DNA of 64,000 nucleotides, from NCBI GenBank assembly GCA_947502405.1, contig CANMZT010000002.1:62001-126000 (forward strand), given 5' to 3'. The stretch's first letter is position 1. The number at the start of each line of letters is the position of its first letter. Below the pieces are notes generated by a model, which was given only the letters and a program-made list of their open reading frames with translations, was not told where the DNA came from and made no database searches. Positions 54,444 to 62,542 of the stretch are shown in pieces. The translations under genes and the position numbers were made by a program. The DNA is from an uncultured Algibacter sp. (GTDB taxonomy: Bacteria > Bacteroidota > Bacteroidia > Flavobacteriales > Flavobacteriaceae).

Positions 54444-56036
54444 TTAATCTATGGTAGTTTTACTTCCCCACCAAGTAGTGTTAGGTTGAAAGCTTGTTGA
54501 TAAAATTTCTTGTCTTTGTTTTTCTAGCTTTGATAGCTTTTTACTCTTATAATTATCTAATATTTTTTTTCTTTCGGATGCATTAAACTCTTCATCTTTG
54601 GTGGGATATTTTGCTCTGACATTTTGTAACCAGGTCATTAAAGTGTTACTTAAATTCTGAGCAATTTTAGGGTGTTTTGACAGTACATTTTGATGCTCTT
54701 TTTCTTCTGAAGGCAATTTAAAAAGTTCTTCTCTACCATCTTCCCAATAATGAATTAATTTCCAACCCTCTTTTTGAATGATGGATGCAGGTTCGCCACC
54801 TTGGTTACCATAGTGCGGATAATGCCAATAAAGAGGTCTGTTGTTGTTAAGAGGTTTTCCTTCTAATAACGGTTTAAGACTTATACCATCTATATGCTGT
54901 TCTGGTTGTAACGGTACATTTGCAGCATCTAAAAGTGTTGGATAAAAATCTGTATTTATCGCTGGAAATTCTGATGTAGTACCATCATTTTTTAACCATG
55001 GTACTTTTATAACATTGGGTTCGCGAATACCACCTTCCCACTGATACCCTTTTCCTCCACGTAATGGTAAATTACTGGTAGAATAATTATCTCCTGAGGC
55101 TACACCACCATTATCTGAAGTAAAAACCACGATAGTATTTTCTTCTAATCCGTTATCTTTTAATGCTTTTAAAACGACACCAACAGCATCGTCCATAGTT
55201 TCTACTAAACCTCCATAAATGGGATTGTCTTGTACTGTGCGTATGGGCAATACTCGCTCCATTAGGTATCCTGTTTTTGCAATACCTAAACTATCGGCTT
55301 TGTTTCTGTACTTTTTCCATTTGGTTTCTGTAGTTTGAATAGGTGCATGCACCGCATAAAAGGATAAGAAGGCAAAAAACGTGGTGTCTTTATGCTTTGC
55401 TATAAAGTCTGCCGTTTCATTGGCTAAACGCAGTGTTAAGTTTTCTCCTTTTTGCTTATTAGGTAATTTTGGATTGTTCCAAGGTGAAAAAAAACCACCT
55501 CTTGGCGAACCTGCATCAATACCTGCAATATTAATATCGAAGCCATGATCTTCAGGGTGCGAGCCTCTGCCTCCTAAATGCCATTTTCCTGCAAAAAAGG
55601 TTTTATAACCATTGTTTTTAAAGGCTTCTGCTATGGTTACATCTTCATGAGACAACTCCATTACATAATCTGCTGGTAGCAATTTATCGTGCCTGTTTCT
55701 TGTACGCCAGTCTTTTCCTGTTTTTGCACCTATCCAATCGGTGATACCATGTCGTGCCGTAAACTTACCTGTCATAATACTAGCGCGAGATGGACTACAT
55801 ACCCTACTAGAGGCATAACCATTGGTAAACATCATGCCTTCGTTTGCTAGTTTATCTACATTTGGAGTTTCGTAAAAAGTACTGCCTGTAACGCCTAAAT
55901 CATGATAGCCTAAATCGTCTACTAGAATGAATAGAATGTTAGGTTTGACTATTTGTTTTTGGGTTTCTTTATTTTTTTGACACCCCAAAAAAGATAATAT
56001 AATTAAACAAATAAAGATTATTTTTGAATGATGCAT
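54444..56036 (-). CDS. Family S1 sulfatase, lipoprotein
   Basis: 530 aa with the lipobox ILSFLGC (Cys19). The formylglycine motif is C80-S-P-S-R (SSRVCSPSRASIMTG), and the metal site starts in NILFILVDDLGYHDLG. FAGKWHLGGRG, SFYAVHAPIQ and VVFTSDNGGVASGD are further S1 landmarks. Its C-terminal region (EGWKLIHYWEDGREELFKL) is the standard small subdomain. It should desulfate an ulvan oligosaccharide; the S1 subfamily is not certain. The gene is preceded by 242 nt containing the second copy of the bipartite repeat, as is the sulfatase gene at 2713. Confidence 0.92.
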   Translation of the reverse strand: MHHSKIIFICLIILSFLGCQKNKETQKQIVKPNILFILVDDLGYHDLGVTGSTFYETPNVDKLANEGMMFTNGYASSRVCSPSRASIMTGKFTARHGITDWIGAKTGKDWRTRNRHDKLLPADYVMELSHEDVTIAEAFKNNGYKTFFAGKWHLGGRGSHPEDHGFDINIAGIDAGSPRGGFFSPWNNPKLPNKQKGENLTLRLANETADFIAKHKDTTFFAFLSFYAVHAPIQTTETKWKKYRNKADSLGIAKTGYLMERVLPIRTVQDNPIYGGLVETMDDAVGVVLKALKDNGLEENTIVVFTSDNGGVASGDNYSTSNLPLRGGKGYQWEGGIREPNVIKVPWLKNDGTTSEFPAINTDFYPTLLDAANVPLQPEQHIDGISLKPLLEGKPLNNNRPLYWHYPHYGNQGGEPASIIQKEGWKLIHYWEDGREELFKLPSEEKEHQNVLSKHPKIAQNLSNTLMTWLQNVRAKYPTKDEEFNASERKKILDNYKSKKLSKLEKQRQEILSTSFQPNTTWWGSKTTID

Positions 56037-56100
56037 TTTTTAAATTGGTTAAAATCTAATCGTTTACATATTTAAGTATTTATGCCTAAAACTTCCTTTT

Positions 56101-56258
56101 AGCCCGCGTTAGGGATTGCAGCGGCATCCTTTTTAATACTTTACTTAACTAAAAGACCTTTTTAAACTATAGAGTAGCAGTTTGCCACATTGCTCACTCT
56201 TAGCAATGACATATTAAAAAGATATAGCGGAAAGCCCGACCCCTTGTGGGTAACGCCC
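56101..56258. repeat. Bipartite intergenic repeat, copy 2
   Basis: The left arm (56101-56118) and right arm (56231-56258) are identical to those at 4221-4238 and 4282-4309. The spacer is 112 nt and unrelated in sequence to the 43-nt spacer of copy 1. Orientation relative to the flanking minus-strand genes is the same, and again a sulfatase gene lies directly downstream in the operon. Confidence 0.75.
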
Positions 56259-56278
56259 AAATACTTAATTATATATAC

Positions 56279-58069
56279 TTACAGACTTTTTGCCGCTTTT
56301 GGCCCATCATAATCATAGGTAAACCAATCTACATCTATGTATCCTGCATCCTCTTTTTCGTTCCATGAAAAGAAGCCTAAACGGTCGCCTGTCCATTTTC
56401 CAAATGCAATAGTAAACGTTGGTCCAAAATCTGAGAAATACTCACCATCTACACTAAATTCATATTTAGCTTGGTTACTGTAGTTAACGGTGCGTAGATA
56501 AAAATCAGGACCTACCACCTTAGGCCCTTTTGTTTTTTTACCAAATGTATCCATGTAAAAAATGTTCTTTTCACCGTTTTCATCTACCTCAACACCCAGT
56601 AAATTGAACACACCGCCATAACGCACAAAACCAGCTAACTGATGCGGTTGCATGCCCGAAATATCGAATTTTGCCACGGCAGTTCCTGTGGTAATACCCA
56701 TGATACGCTGACTTATGGTGTTGGAAGCTCTCCAAAAATCTGAGTTTGAACCATCGTTATTGGTCCACTCGTTTATGTTTGGGCCGTAGCCTTTTTCGTT
56801 TGGTAATATTTTACTTGCTTTAAGGCGTAGCCACCCCGGACGCTCAGTTAAAGACCAATGTGTGTTTCTTGGATTGTGGTTCCACTCCCATTGGAATCCT
56901 AGTTTAGATGATGAAAAATCGTCATCAGAACTTGGTGCTGAAATTGGATACCCATCTATTGGTTTTTTGTGTTGTTTTACGGGTTCGCCAATGCCATCGT
57001 TATCTTCGTCTATGCCTATAATTGGCCATCCGTCAACCCAATTTACTGGTTCTAAACATTGTGGACGCCCTTGAAATGGAATCGTGTCATTCTGAATCAA
57101 CTGATGCATATACCACCACGATTTATCGGGTGCTTGCATTAATGCACCTTGGCTTGCACTACGATTATTAAACGCTTTACCTTTTTCTAACACGGTTTTT
57201 ACTTCATAAGGGCCGTAAATACTTTCTTTGGAACGTAAAACAATTTGTTTTCTATCATTTTTGGGATTTTTAACTCCTGGTTTGGTAGACTTGTCGCCCA
57301 TAGTCCACTGCGCTAAAAAGATATACCAAGCACCATCAATTTTGTAAATTTTTGCAGCTTCTGCGCCCATACCAGTGTACACTAATTTACCTTCATCAAG
57401 TATTTTTGTGCCATCCCAACTCATTTCGTAAATTCTGTTTTCGTTGCCTTCTATTTTATTGTCTGGACTTTTTTGTTTTCCTGCAGTATTTACGATAACA
57501 TAAGCTTTGTGCGTTTCTTTATCCCAAAATACTGCGGGATCATCCAACACTTTGGCTTTTGGCAACATAAAAATAGGCTTACTCCATGGGCCTTTAATAT
57601 CTTTTGCTTTTGAAACCATTAAGCCATGTTGGTAATCTATTTGGTAACAATACCACATACCTTCGTGATAGGCTAAATCGCCAGCCCAAGTACCAAAAGA
57701 ATAGCCATTCATTCTGTCCCAATTGTATTCTGGTGCCCAAGACAAGCTGTCAAAAACATGCCCAACGTTTGTCCAATTTACCATGTCTTTAGATTCTAAA
57801 ATGGGCATACCGGGAGACATGTGTTGTTTGGAGGTTATCATGTAATATGTATCTCCTACTTGCTCTATATCTGAATCTGGATAATCGGCATTTAAAATTG
57901 GATTGATGTATGTGCCATCACCTTGATCGCCAAAGCTTCCTGTTTGGGCTTGCGCTAGATCCTTTGATGCTACAGTTTGTTTAGCTTTTGATTTTGAATT
58001 GCAACTAACGCTCGATATTAGCAATGCTACAATTAGTAATTTAAAAATGGTAGTGCAAGGTAATTTCAT
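56279..58069 (-). CDS. GH43-family glycosidase with C-terminal beta-sandwich, lipoprotein
   Basis: 596 aa with the lipobox LISSVSC (Cys23). The five-bladed propeller (about 50-370) has the catalytic base in NPILNADYPDSD (residues 61-67), D177 (VLDDPAVFWD) and E237 (GMGAEAAKIY). Residues 385-590 form a concanavalin-like domain of the type common at the C-terminus of GH43 beta-xylosidases (DDFSSSKLGFQWEWNHNP...RLGFFSWNEKEDAGYIDVDWFTY). The role is probably beta-xylosidase or alpha-L-arabinofuranosidase-type removal of side sugars. It lies 35 nt after the GH78 gene and is the second gene of the operon. Confidence 0.88.
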   Translation of the reverse strand: MKLPCTTIFKLLIVALLISSVSCNSKSKAKQTVASKDLAQAQTGSFGDQGDGTYINPILNADYPDSDIEQVGDTYYMITSKQHMSPGMPILESKDMVNWTNVGHVFDSLSWAPEYNWDRMNGYSFGTWAGDLAYHEGMWYCYQIDYQHGLMVSKAKDIKGPWSKPIFMLPKAKVLDDPAVFWDKETHKAYVIVNTAGKQKSPDNKIEGNENRIYEMSWDGTKILDEGKLVYTGMGAEAAKIYKIDGAWYIFLAQWTMGDKSTKPGVKNPKNDRKQIVLRSKESIYGPYEVKTVLEKGKAFNNRSASQGALMQAPDKSWWYMHQLIQNDTIPFQGRPQCLEPVNWVDGWPIIGIDEDNDGIGEPVKQHKKPIDGYPISAPSSDDDFSSSKLGFQWEWNHNPRNTHWSLTERPGWLRLKASKILPNEKGYGPNINEWTNNDGSNSDFWRASNTISQRIMGITTGTAVAKFDISGMQPHQLAGFVRYGGVFNLLGVEVDENGEKNIFYMDTFGKKTKGPKVVGPDFYLRTVNYSNQAKYEFSVDGEYFSDFGPTFTIAFGKWTGDRLGFFSWNEKEDAGYIDVDWFTYDYDGPKAAKSL

Positions 58070-58104
58070 TATTAAATAATAAGATATGATAGTTTTTGTA
58101 AAAT

Positions 58105-60960
58105 TTAGCGTTTTAAATATTTGATTTGATACTCTCCAGAGCCCAAAATTACGACTCCATCTGTAATTTCAATGGTGTTGTTTTCTTTAAATTCTGAAAT
58201 AGGATCGCCATTGATTTCAAGACTTTCTAATTCTGAAGATGTCAAGATAATTCTAGCTTTTGTGTTAAATGGTACTTCAAGATTCATATTCAACATATTA
58301 TCCTCGGTATTCCATTTGTTAGTGATATTGCCGTAGGGTGTTGGCACCAATACTTCAGTTTTTGTAATAGCATTTGGAAATTCAGGGTTCACAATAAACT
58401 CCTTAAACCCTGGCTTATCTATTGATGATTGAATACCTCCTAAAGACTCGTAAAAATAAGTTGCAAAACCTGTGTGCATTGGATGATTTAATGAGTTTGT
58501 TGGTCCTTCCATATCTTCCCATATAAACTGACGCTCTGGCCATGTGGTGAATCCAGAATTCATCACGTAAGTTTGACTTGGAAAATCTGGCGTGGTAAGT
58601 ATTTGATGCGCTAAATCTGCTTTACCATATTTTGTCAACACCGTATAGATGTATCTATTACCATGTATCCCAGTTGAATGATGACCACCTTTTACGGCAA
58701 CAATATCATGAGCTAAACCATTTACCACATTTTCAATTTCATTTTCTGGAACCATAGCAAATTGTAGGGCTTGTACCGTTGCAGTTTGACTTTGGTACCA
58801 CTTGTGTTTTGTGTTTGGTATATCCACCAAAAATTCTTTATTGAAAGCCTTTTTTAGAGCTTCCTTTTCTGCTTTCATAGTAGCTTCATAAGCTTTATCA
58901 TTATTCATTTTAGCAAAACGTTCCATAATGCCTAAAATATCATAAAAATAGGCGTTTGCCGAAATAATTGGGTCACATTCCATAGCTGATGGATTTTTAC
59001 GTCTGTCCCATAATGGCGGACACCAATCGCCCATACCATCTTGCATAATCCCGTTTTCACCTTTAAAATTTAAATAAAAATCTGTTAACCCCTTCATAGG
59101 CTGATAATAATCTTTTACAATCTCATCATCGCCATAGAACTTATAATTATACCAAGGTAGATACATGGTTGCCACACCCCAATCTATCTTAGCATAACTT
59201 GATGTACGTTTTCCAGGAGCAATCATTGTTGGTACTTGAAATTTAATTTCTGGATTATTATGCCCTTTAGTTGGGCGCATTTGCGTTTTTATATCTTCCA
59301 TATATTTCTTGTAGAAATCATACATATCGTAATTATATAGTGCATACTCGCAAAATGCATGAGCATCTCCTAACCAGCCACATTTTTCGCGATGCGGACA
59401 ATCTTCTGGGATACCGTGAATATTATCCACAATAGTCCATTTACTTATGTTATGCATTTTATTTAGGAAGTCATCAGAAGATATAAAACTACCTGTTTCT
59501 TGAATATCGGTTGCAACCAATACTGCTTCTATCATATTAGCATCTGGTTTTGTAGTAACACCTTTTATCTTCGCATACCTAAAACCATGGTAACTAAATT
59601 TTGGCTCCCAAGATTCAACACCATCTCCCTTACAGATGTACTCATATATCTGTGGCATACCATTGGCTCCTCCTCCTGTTGAACCTTGGTAAATATCTTT
59701 TCCATTGGTTAATAAAGCCTCGGTGGTTATAATTTCAATGAATTGCCCTTCTTTTTCCTTTACATTTAACTGAATCCAGCCCGCAATATTTTGTCCAAAA
59801 TCTACAATCCATTCGCCATCGGCTCCTTTAAATACCTTTTGAGGTTCTAAAACCTTCAACTTTTTGATAGCAGGCATTTGTTGGGCACTAATTTTTTTAA
59901 TTTTAGGTGAAGTTTCTTTGGCTGTTCCCCAATTTTTGTCATCATATCCAACGGTTGCCCAATCTCCTAATTCAAATCTGGCATCATAGGTATCACCTCC
60001 ATAAATATTATTGAATACGATAGGACCAGTAGATTCTTTCCATGTACTATCTGTATAAAAGTCTTCTTCAGAACCATCGCTATATTTAAGCTTTACCAAA
60101 AGCTTAACGGTTGGCGGGCCATAAGCCAAATCTCTATCCGACTCAGGGTCACGTTTCCATGAAATATTTTGCCCGTAAAAGCCATTACCCAAAATAATTC
60201 CAAAGGCATTTTTTCCAGATTTTAGGTTTTCTTTAATATCATACTTTACATAATAGGCCTGTTTGTCGTAGTTAGATGGCGCTGGATCTAACACATGGTC
60301 GCCCACTTTTTCGCCATTTAAATACAGCTCATAATAACCCAAACCACAAATATATGCCTCAGCTTTTGCAACAGTTTTTTCAACCTCAACTTCATTTCTA
60401 AAATAGCTTGCGGGAAAGCCATCAACAGGTTCGGGTTTATCCATACGTCCAGTTTTATAATCTCTAAATCGGTACGGTGAAGTCCTAGTATCATTATTTA
60501 GTGTAATCCATTTAGAGTCTCCCCAATTTTCGTTGGTCATTAAACCCATTTGGAATGTTTGCGTATCAGACCAACGAGAGACTGTACCTTCTTCATCCCA
60601 AATCTTAACTTTCCAAAAGTAAGTTTTCAAAGCTTCCAAAACTTCGCCTTGAAACTTCACAAAAGTAGATTTATCACTTTTTACTTCGCCAGAATTCCAA
60701 ATATCAGCATCATTTTCGTTTAACTGGTATTCAGATGATGCCACTAAAATATGATATGCAGATTGAGATTTATTGAAGCCTTCTGCATTAGTAATCCAAG
60801 AAAATAAGGGTTTTTCACTTTCTATTGTTACAGGGTTTTCTTTTGAATTGACAGTTAGTTTTTCAAAAGAAACTGCATTACTAGGTGTTGGCACTTGATT
60901 ACAGGATAAACCGAAAACAGCTAAAAATAGTAATGGAAATAGTGTTTGTTTTTTTATCAT
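58105..60960 (-). CDS. GH78 alpha-L-rhamnosidase, lipoprotein (divergent third copy)
   Basis: 951 aa with the lipobox VFGLSC (Cys20). The domain order is that of GH78: FN3-like domain, two beta-sandwich domains (AEAYICGLGYYELYLNGEKVGDHVLDP, GNGFYGQNISW), the (alpha/alpha)6 barrel and the C-terminal beta domain (TPYGNITNKWNT). The catalytic region reads GIPEDCPHREKCGWLGDAH near residue 521, and the base-containing region reads TTWPERQFIWEDMEGPTNSLNH near 813. Both differ from the DCPQRDER and WERWNS forms of the copies at 6828 and 9579, so this is a separate GH78 subgroup. First gene of the GH78-GH43-sulfatase-DUF1080 operon, behind operator K. Confidence 0.92.
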   Translation of the reverse strand: MIKKQTLFPLLFLAVFGLSCNQVPTPSNAVSFEKLTVNSKENPVTIESEKPLFSWITNAEGFNKSQSAYHILVASSEYQLNENDADIWNSGEVKSDKSTFVKFQGEVLEALKTYFWKVKIWDEEGTVSRWSDTQTFQMGLMTNENWGDSKWITLNNDTRTSPYRFRDYKTGRMDKPEPVDGFPASYFRNEVEVEKTVAKAEAYICGLGYYELYLNGEKVGDHVLDPAPSNYDKQAYYVKYDIKENLKSGKNAFGIILGNGFYGQNISWKRDPESDRDLAYGPPTVKLLVKLKYSDGSEEDFYTDSTWKESTGPIVFNNIYGGDTYDARFELGDWATVGYDDKNWGTAKETSPKIKKISAQQMPAIKKLKVLEPQKVFKGADGEWIVDFGQNIAGWIQLNVKEKEGQFIEIITTEALLTNGKDIYQGSTGGGANGMPQIYEYICKGDGVESWEPKFSYHGFRYAKIKGVTTKPDANMIEAVLVATDIQETGSFISSDDFLNKMHNISKWTIVDNIHGIPEDCPHREKCGWLGDAHAFCEYALYNYDMYDFYKKYMEDIKTQMRPTKGHNNPEIKFQVPTMIAPGKRTSSYAKIDWGVATMYLPWYNYKFYGDDEIVKDYYQPMKGLTDFYLNFKGENGIMQDGMGDWCPPLWDRRKNPSAMECDPIISANAYFYDILGIMERFAKMNNDKAYEATMKAEKEALKKAFNKEFLVDIPNTKHKWYQSQTATVQALQFAMVPENEIENVVNGLAHDIVAVKGGHHSTGIHGNRYIYTVLTKYGKADLAHQILTTPDFPSQTYVMNSGFTTWPERQFIWEDMEGPTNSLNHPMHTGFATYFYESLGGIQSSIDKPGFKEFIVNPEFPNAITKTEVLVPTPYGNITNKWNTEDNMLNMNLEVPFNTKARIILTSSELESLEINGDPISEFKENNTIEITDGVVILGSGEYQIKYLKR

Positions 60961-61051
60961 CGTATTTACTAATTTATGGGTAGAGGTTAAAGGATATAAT
61001 TGTAAAAGGTATTATTGACCTGAAAGATAATACTGTGTCAAATGATTCTTA

Positions 61052-61066
61052 TCCTGTACTCTCATG
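61052..61066 (-). promoter_or_regulatory. PUL direct-repeat operator K (GH78-GH43-sulfatase operon)
   Basis: Reads CATGAGAGTACAGGA on the minus strand. TATCTTTC (61022-61029) follows after exactly 22 bp, and the ATG at 60960 is 92 bp from the site. Confidence 0.75.
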
Positions 61067-61239
61067 TTTTTTATACCGCGTAAATATTTTGAATGTTACG
61101 AAAGCTCTTTATTCAAAAAATATTTCAGGCCATTAATTTCTTGTTATTAGTTATTACTGAGGTAAAACCACAAGCATAATATGGATTAACAGTAATGTAA
61201 TCAAACACTTATCGAAAAAGGCAAAAAAAATATCAAATA

Positions 61240-61254
61240 CAGGTAAGTACAGGA
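61240..61254 (+). promoter_or_regulatory. PUL direct-repeat operator L (PL28-like lyase)
   Basis: Reads CAGGTAAGTACAGGA on the plus strand, with CAG triplets 10 bp apart. No convincing TAnnTTTG box lies 22 bp on. The start codon is 95 bp downstream. Operators K and L serve the divergent pair of units. Confidence 0.68.
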
Positions 61255-61348
61255 TAGAAATATTTGACCATATTATGAAATTATCAAAAAATTAAGATTA
61301 TTTGCGCAAAATCTTAGAAAACCAATTTTAAACTTTATTAAAACTAAA

Positions 61349-62377
61349 ATGAAAAGAAAATTAAATTTTTTAAATGTAAACTTAGCAAAAGGTATTTTTG
61401 TAGCCACATTATTAGTAATGTCTTCTTGTACACAAGATGAAGCTCTTGAAAAAACTGATGAAGATATATCAATTTCAAACTTAGAGGATGGTATTAATAA
61501 CGATGAATTATCAGCAAAGAAAAAAAACGCTAAGGATTTGGGGCAATCCTGCGATAATCCGCGTCAGTCAGGTAACACATACTATCGTGTATATGAGTCT
61601 ACTGATGTTGGAGCTGGAACTGATTTAGTTTCTAAAACTACAACTAGTGGCAGTAGCGTAGATGTTATTAAATTTCTTGATGATAGAACATGTTCTCATA
61701 ACTATTCTCAAAGTAATGGTTATGGCGTTTATAAACTAACAGCTGGCACTAACCCATTTGATGCTAGACAACCAAGAATAGAACGACAATATAAAACTAT
61801 ATCAAGAGGTTCAAACAGGTTTATAACCATTGAAGGTTATGTAAATATTGGACGAGTAGGTGATGGCGACGCTGTTAAAAGAACTAGCCTTCAAACCATT
61901 AATAATCAAAAAAGAGTTGGTGAACCAAGTGGTACTTATATTATTCAAGCTAAAGGAGATCATGATAATAAAGCTGAGGGTGCACCAGCAGATCCTGCAA
62001 TTTTATTACTTTTGGCTAAACCAGCAAACTCTGTACGCGTAAATGGTAGAGTTCAAAGAAGGTTTAACTTATATGCAGAACAAGTTACTAAACCTGGGGG
62101 CACAAAAGACAGAAAAGTTGTGTTTCTTAGAACGGTTAATGCCAACAGTGACGTATTTATAAAAATGACAAATCGATTTGACAGTAGTGGTAATAATCAA
62201 TATGTAGATATTCAAATTGGAAAAAATCCTACACTTAAAAACTATAGTTTCAAAGTACCTAACGATGGTGGAAATAAAAAAGGAAAAAATGCAAAAATTA
62301 GATTTGGAGCTTACAGATGTAAAAGCGGCTCTGCAACTATTAAATGGCGAAATGTTAGACACAATTTCCGATTATAA
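61349..62377 (+). CDS. PL28-like ulvan lyase, lipoprotein
   Basis: 342 aa with the lipobox LLVMSSC (Cys27). A linker (residues 28-65) precedes one jelly-roll domain. Its strands carry RQPRIERQYKTISRGSNRFITIEGYVNI, TYIIQAKGDHD, QYVDIQIG and AKIRFGAYRCKSGSATIKWRNVRHNF. This is the plan of jelly-roll polysaccharide lyases, with K202 where PL7 enzymes have the His of QIH, and Y322 in the last strand. PL28 ulvan lyases use a Lys/Tyr pair; I recall K162 and Y281 in the Nonlabens enzyme, a spacing of 119 against 120 here. It should cut ulvan by beta-elimination at the cell surface. A single-gene unit behind operator L, ending in a terminator. Confidence 0.75.
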   Translation: MKRKLNFLNVNLAKGIFVATLLVMSSCTQDEALEKTDEDISISNLEDGINNDELSAKKKNAKDLGQSCDNPRQSGNTYYRVYESTDVGAGTDLVSKTTTSGSSVDVIKFLDDRTCSHNYSQSNGYGVYKLTAGTNPFDARQPRIERQYKTISRGSNRFITIEGYVNIGRVGDGDAVKRTSLQTINNQKRVGEPSGTYIIQAKGDHDNKAEGAPADPAILLLLAKPANSVRVNGRVQRRFNLYAEQVTKPGGTKDRKVVFLRTVNANSDVFIKMTNRFDSSGNNQYVDIQIGKNPTLKNYSFKVPNDGGNKKGKNAKIRFGAYRCKSGSATIKWRNVRHNFRL

Positions 62378-62470
62378 GGAATACACCTGAGTTATTTAGA
62401 ATATTATAATTGGATAATTTACTGTAACCAATTACGCATATTCGTAAATCTCAATTGATACTCTAAAAAA

Positions 62471-62492
62471 GCTATCTCATCTTACAGATAGC
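62471..62492 (+). terminator. Terminator between the converging PL28 and GH106 genes
   Basis: Seven-base arms (gctatct 62471-62477 and agatagc 62486-62492) with an 8-nt loop are flanked by A and T runs on both sides, so it can act in both directions. Confidence 0.85.
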
Positions 62493-62542
62493 TTTTTTTA
62501 TTTGCCTAGTTTAATCAAATGAGATAAATGAAAAAACCTTTA

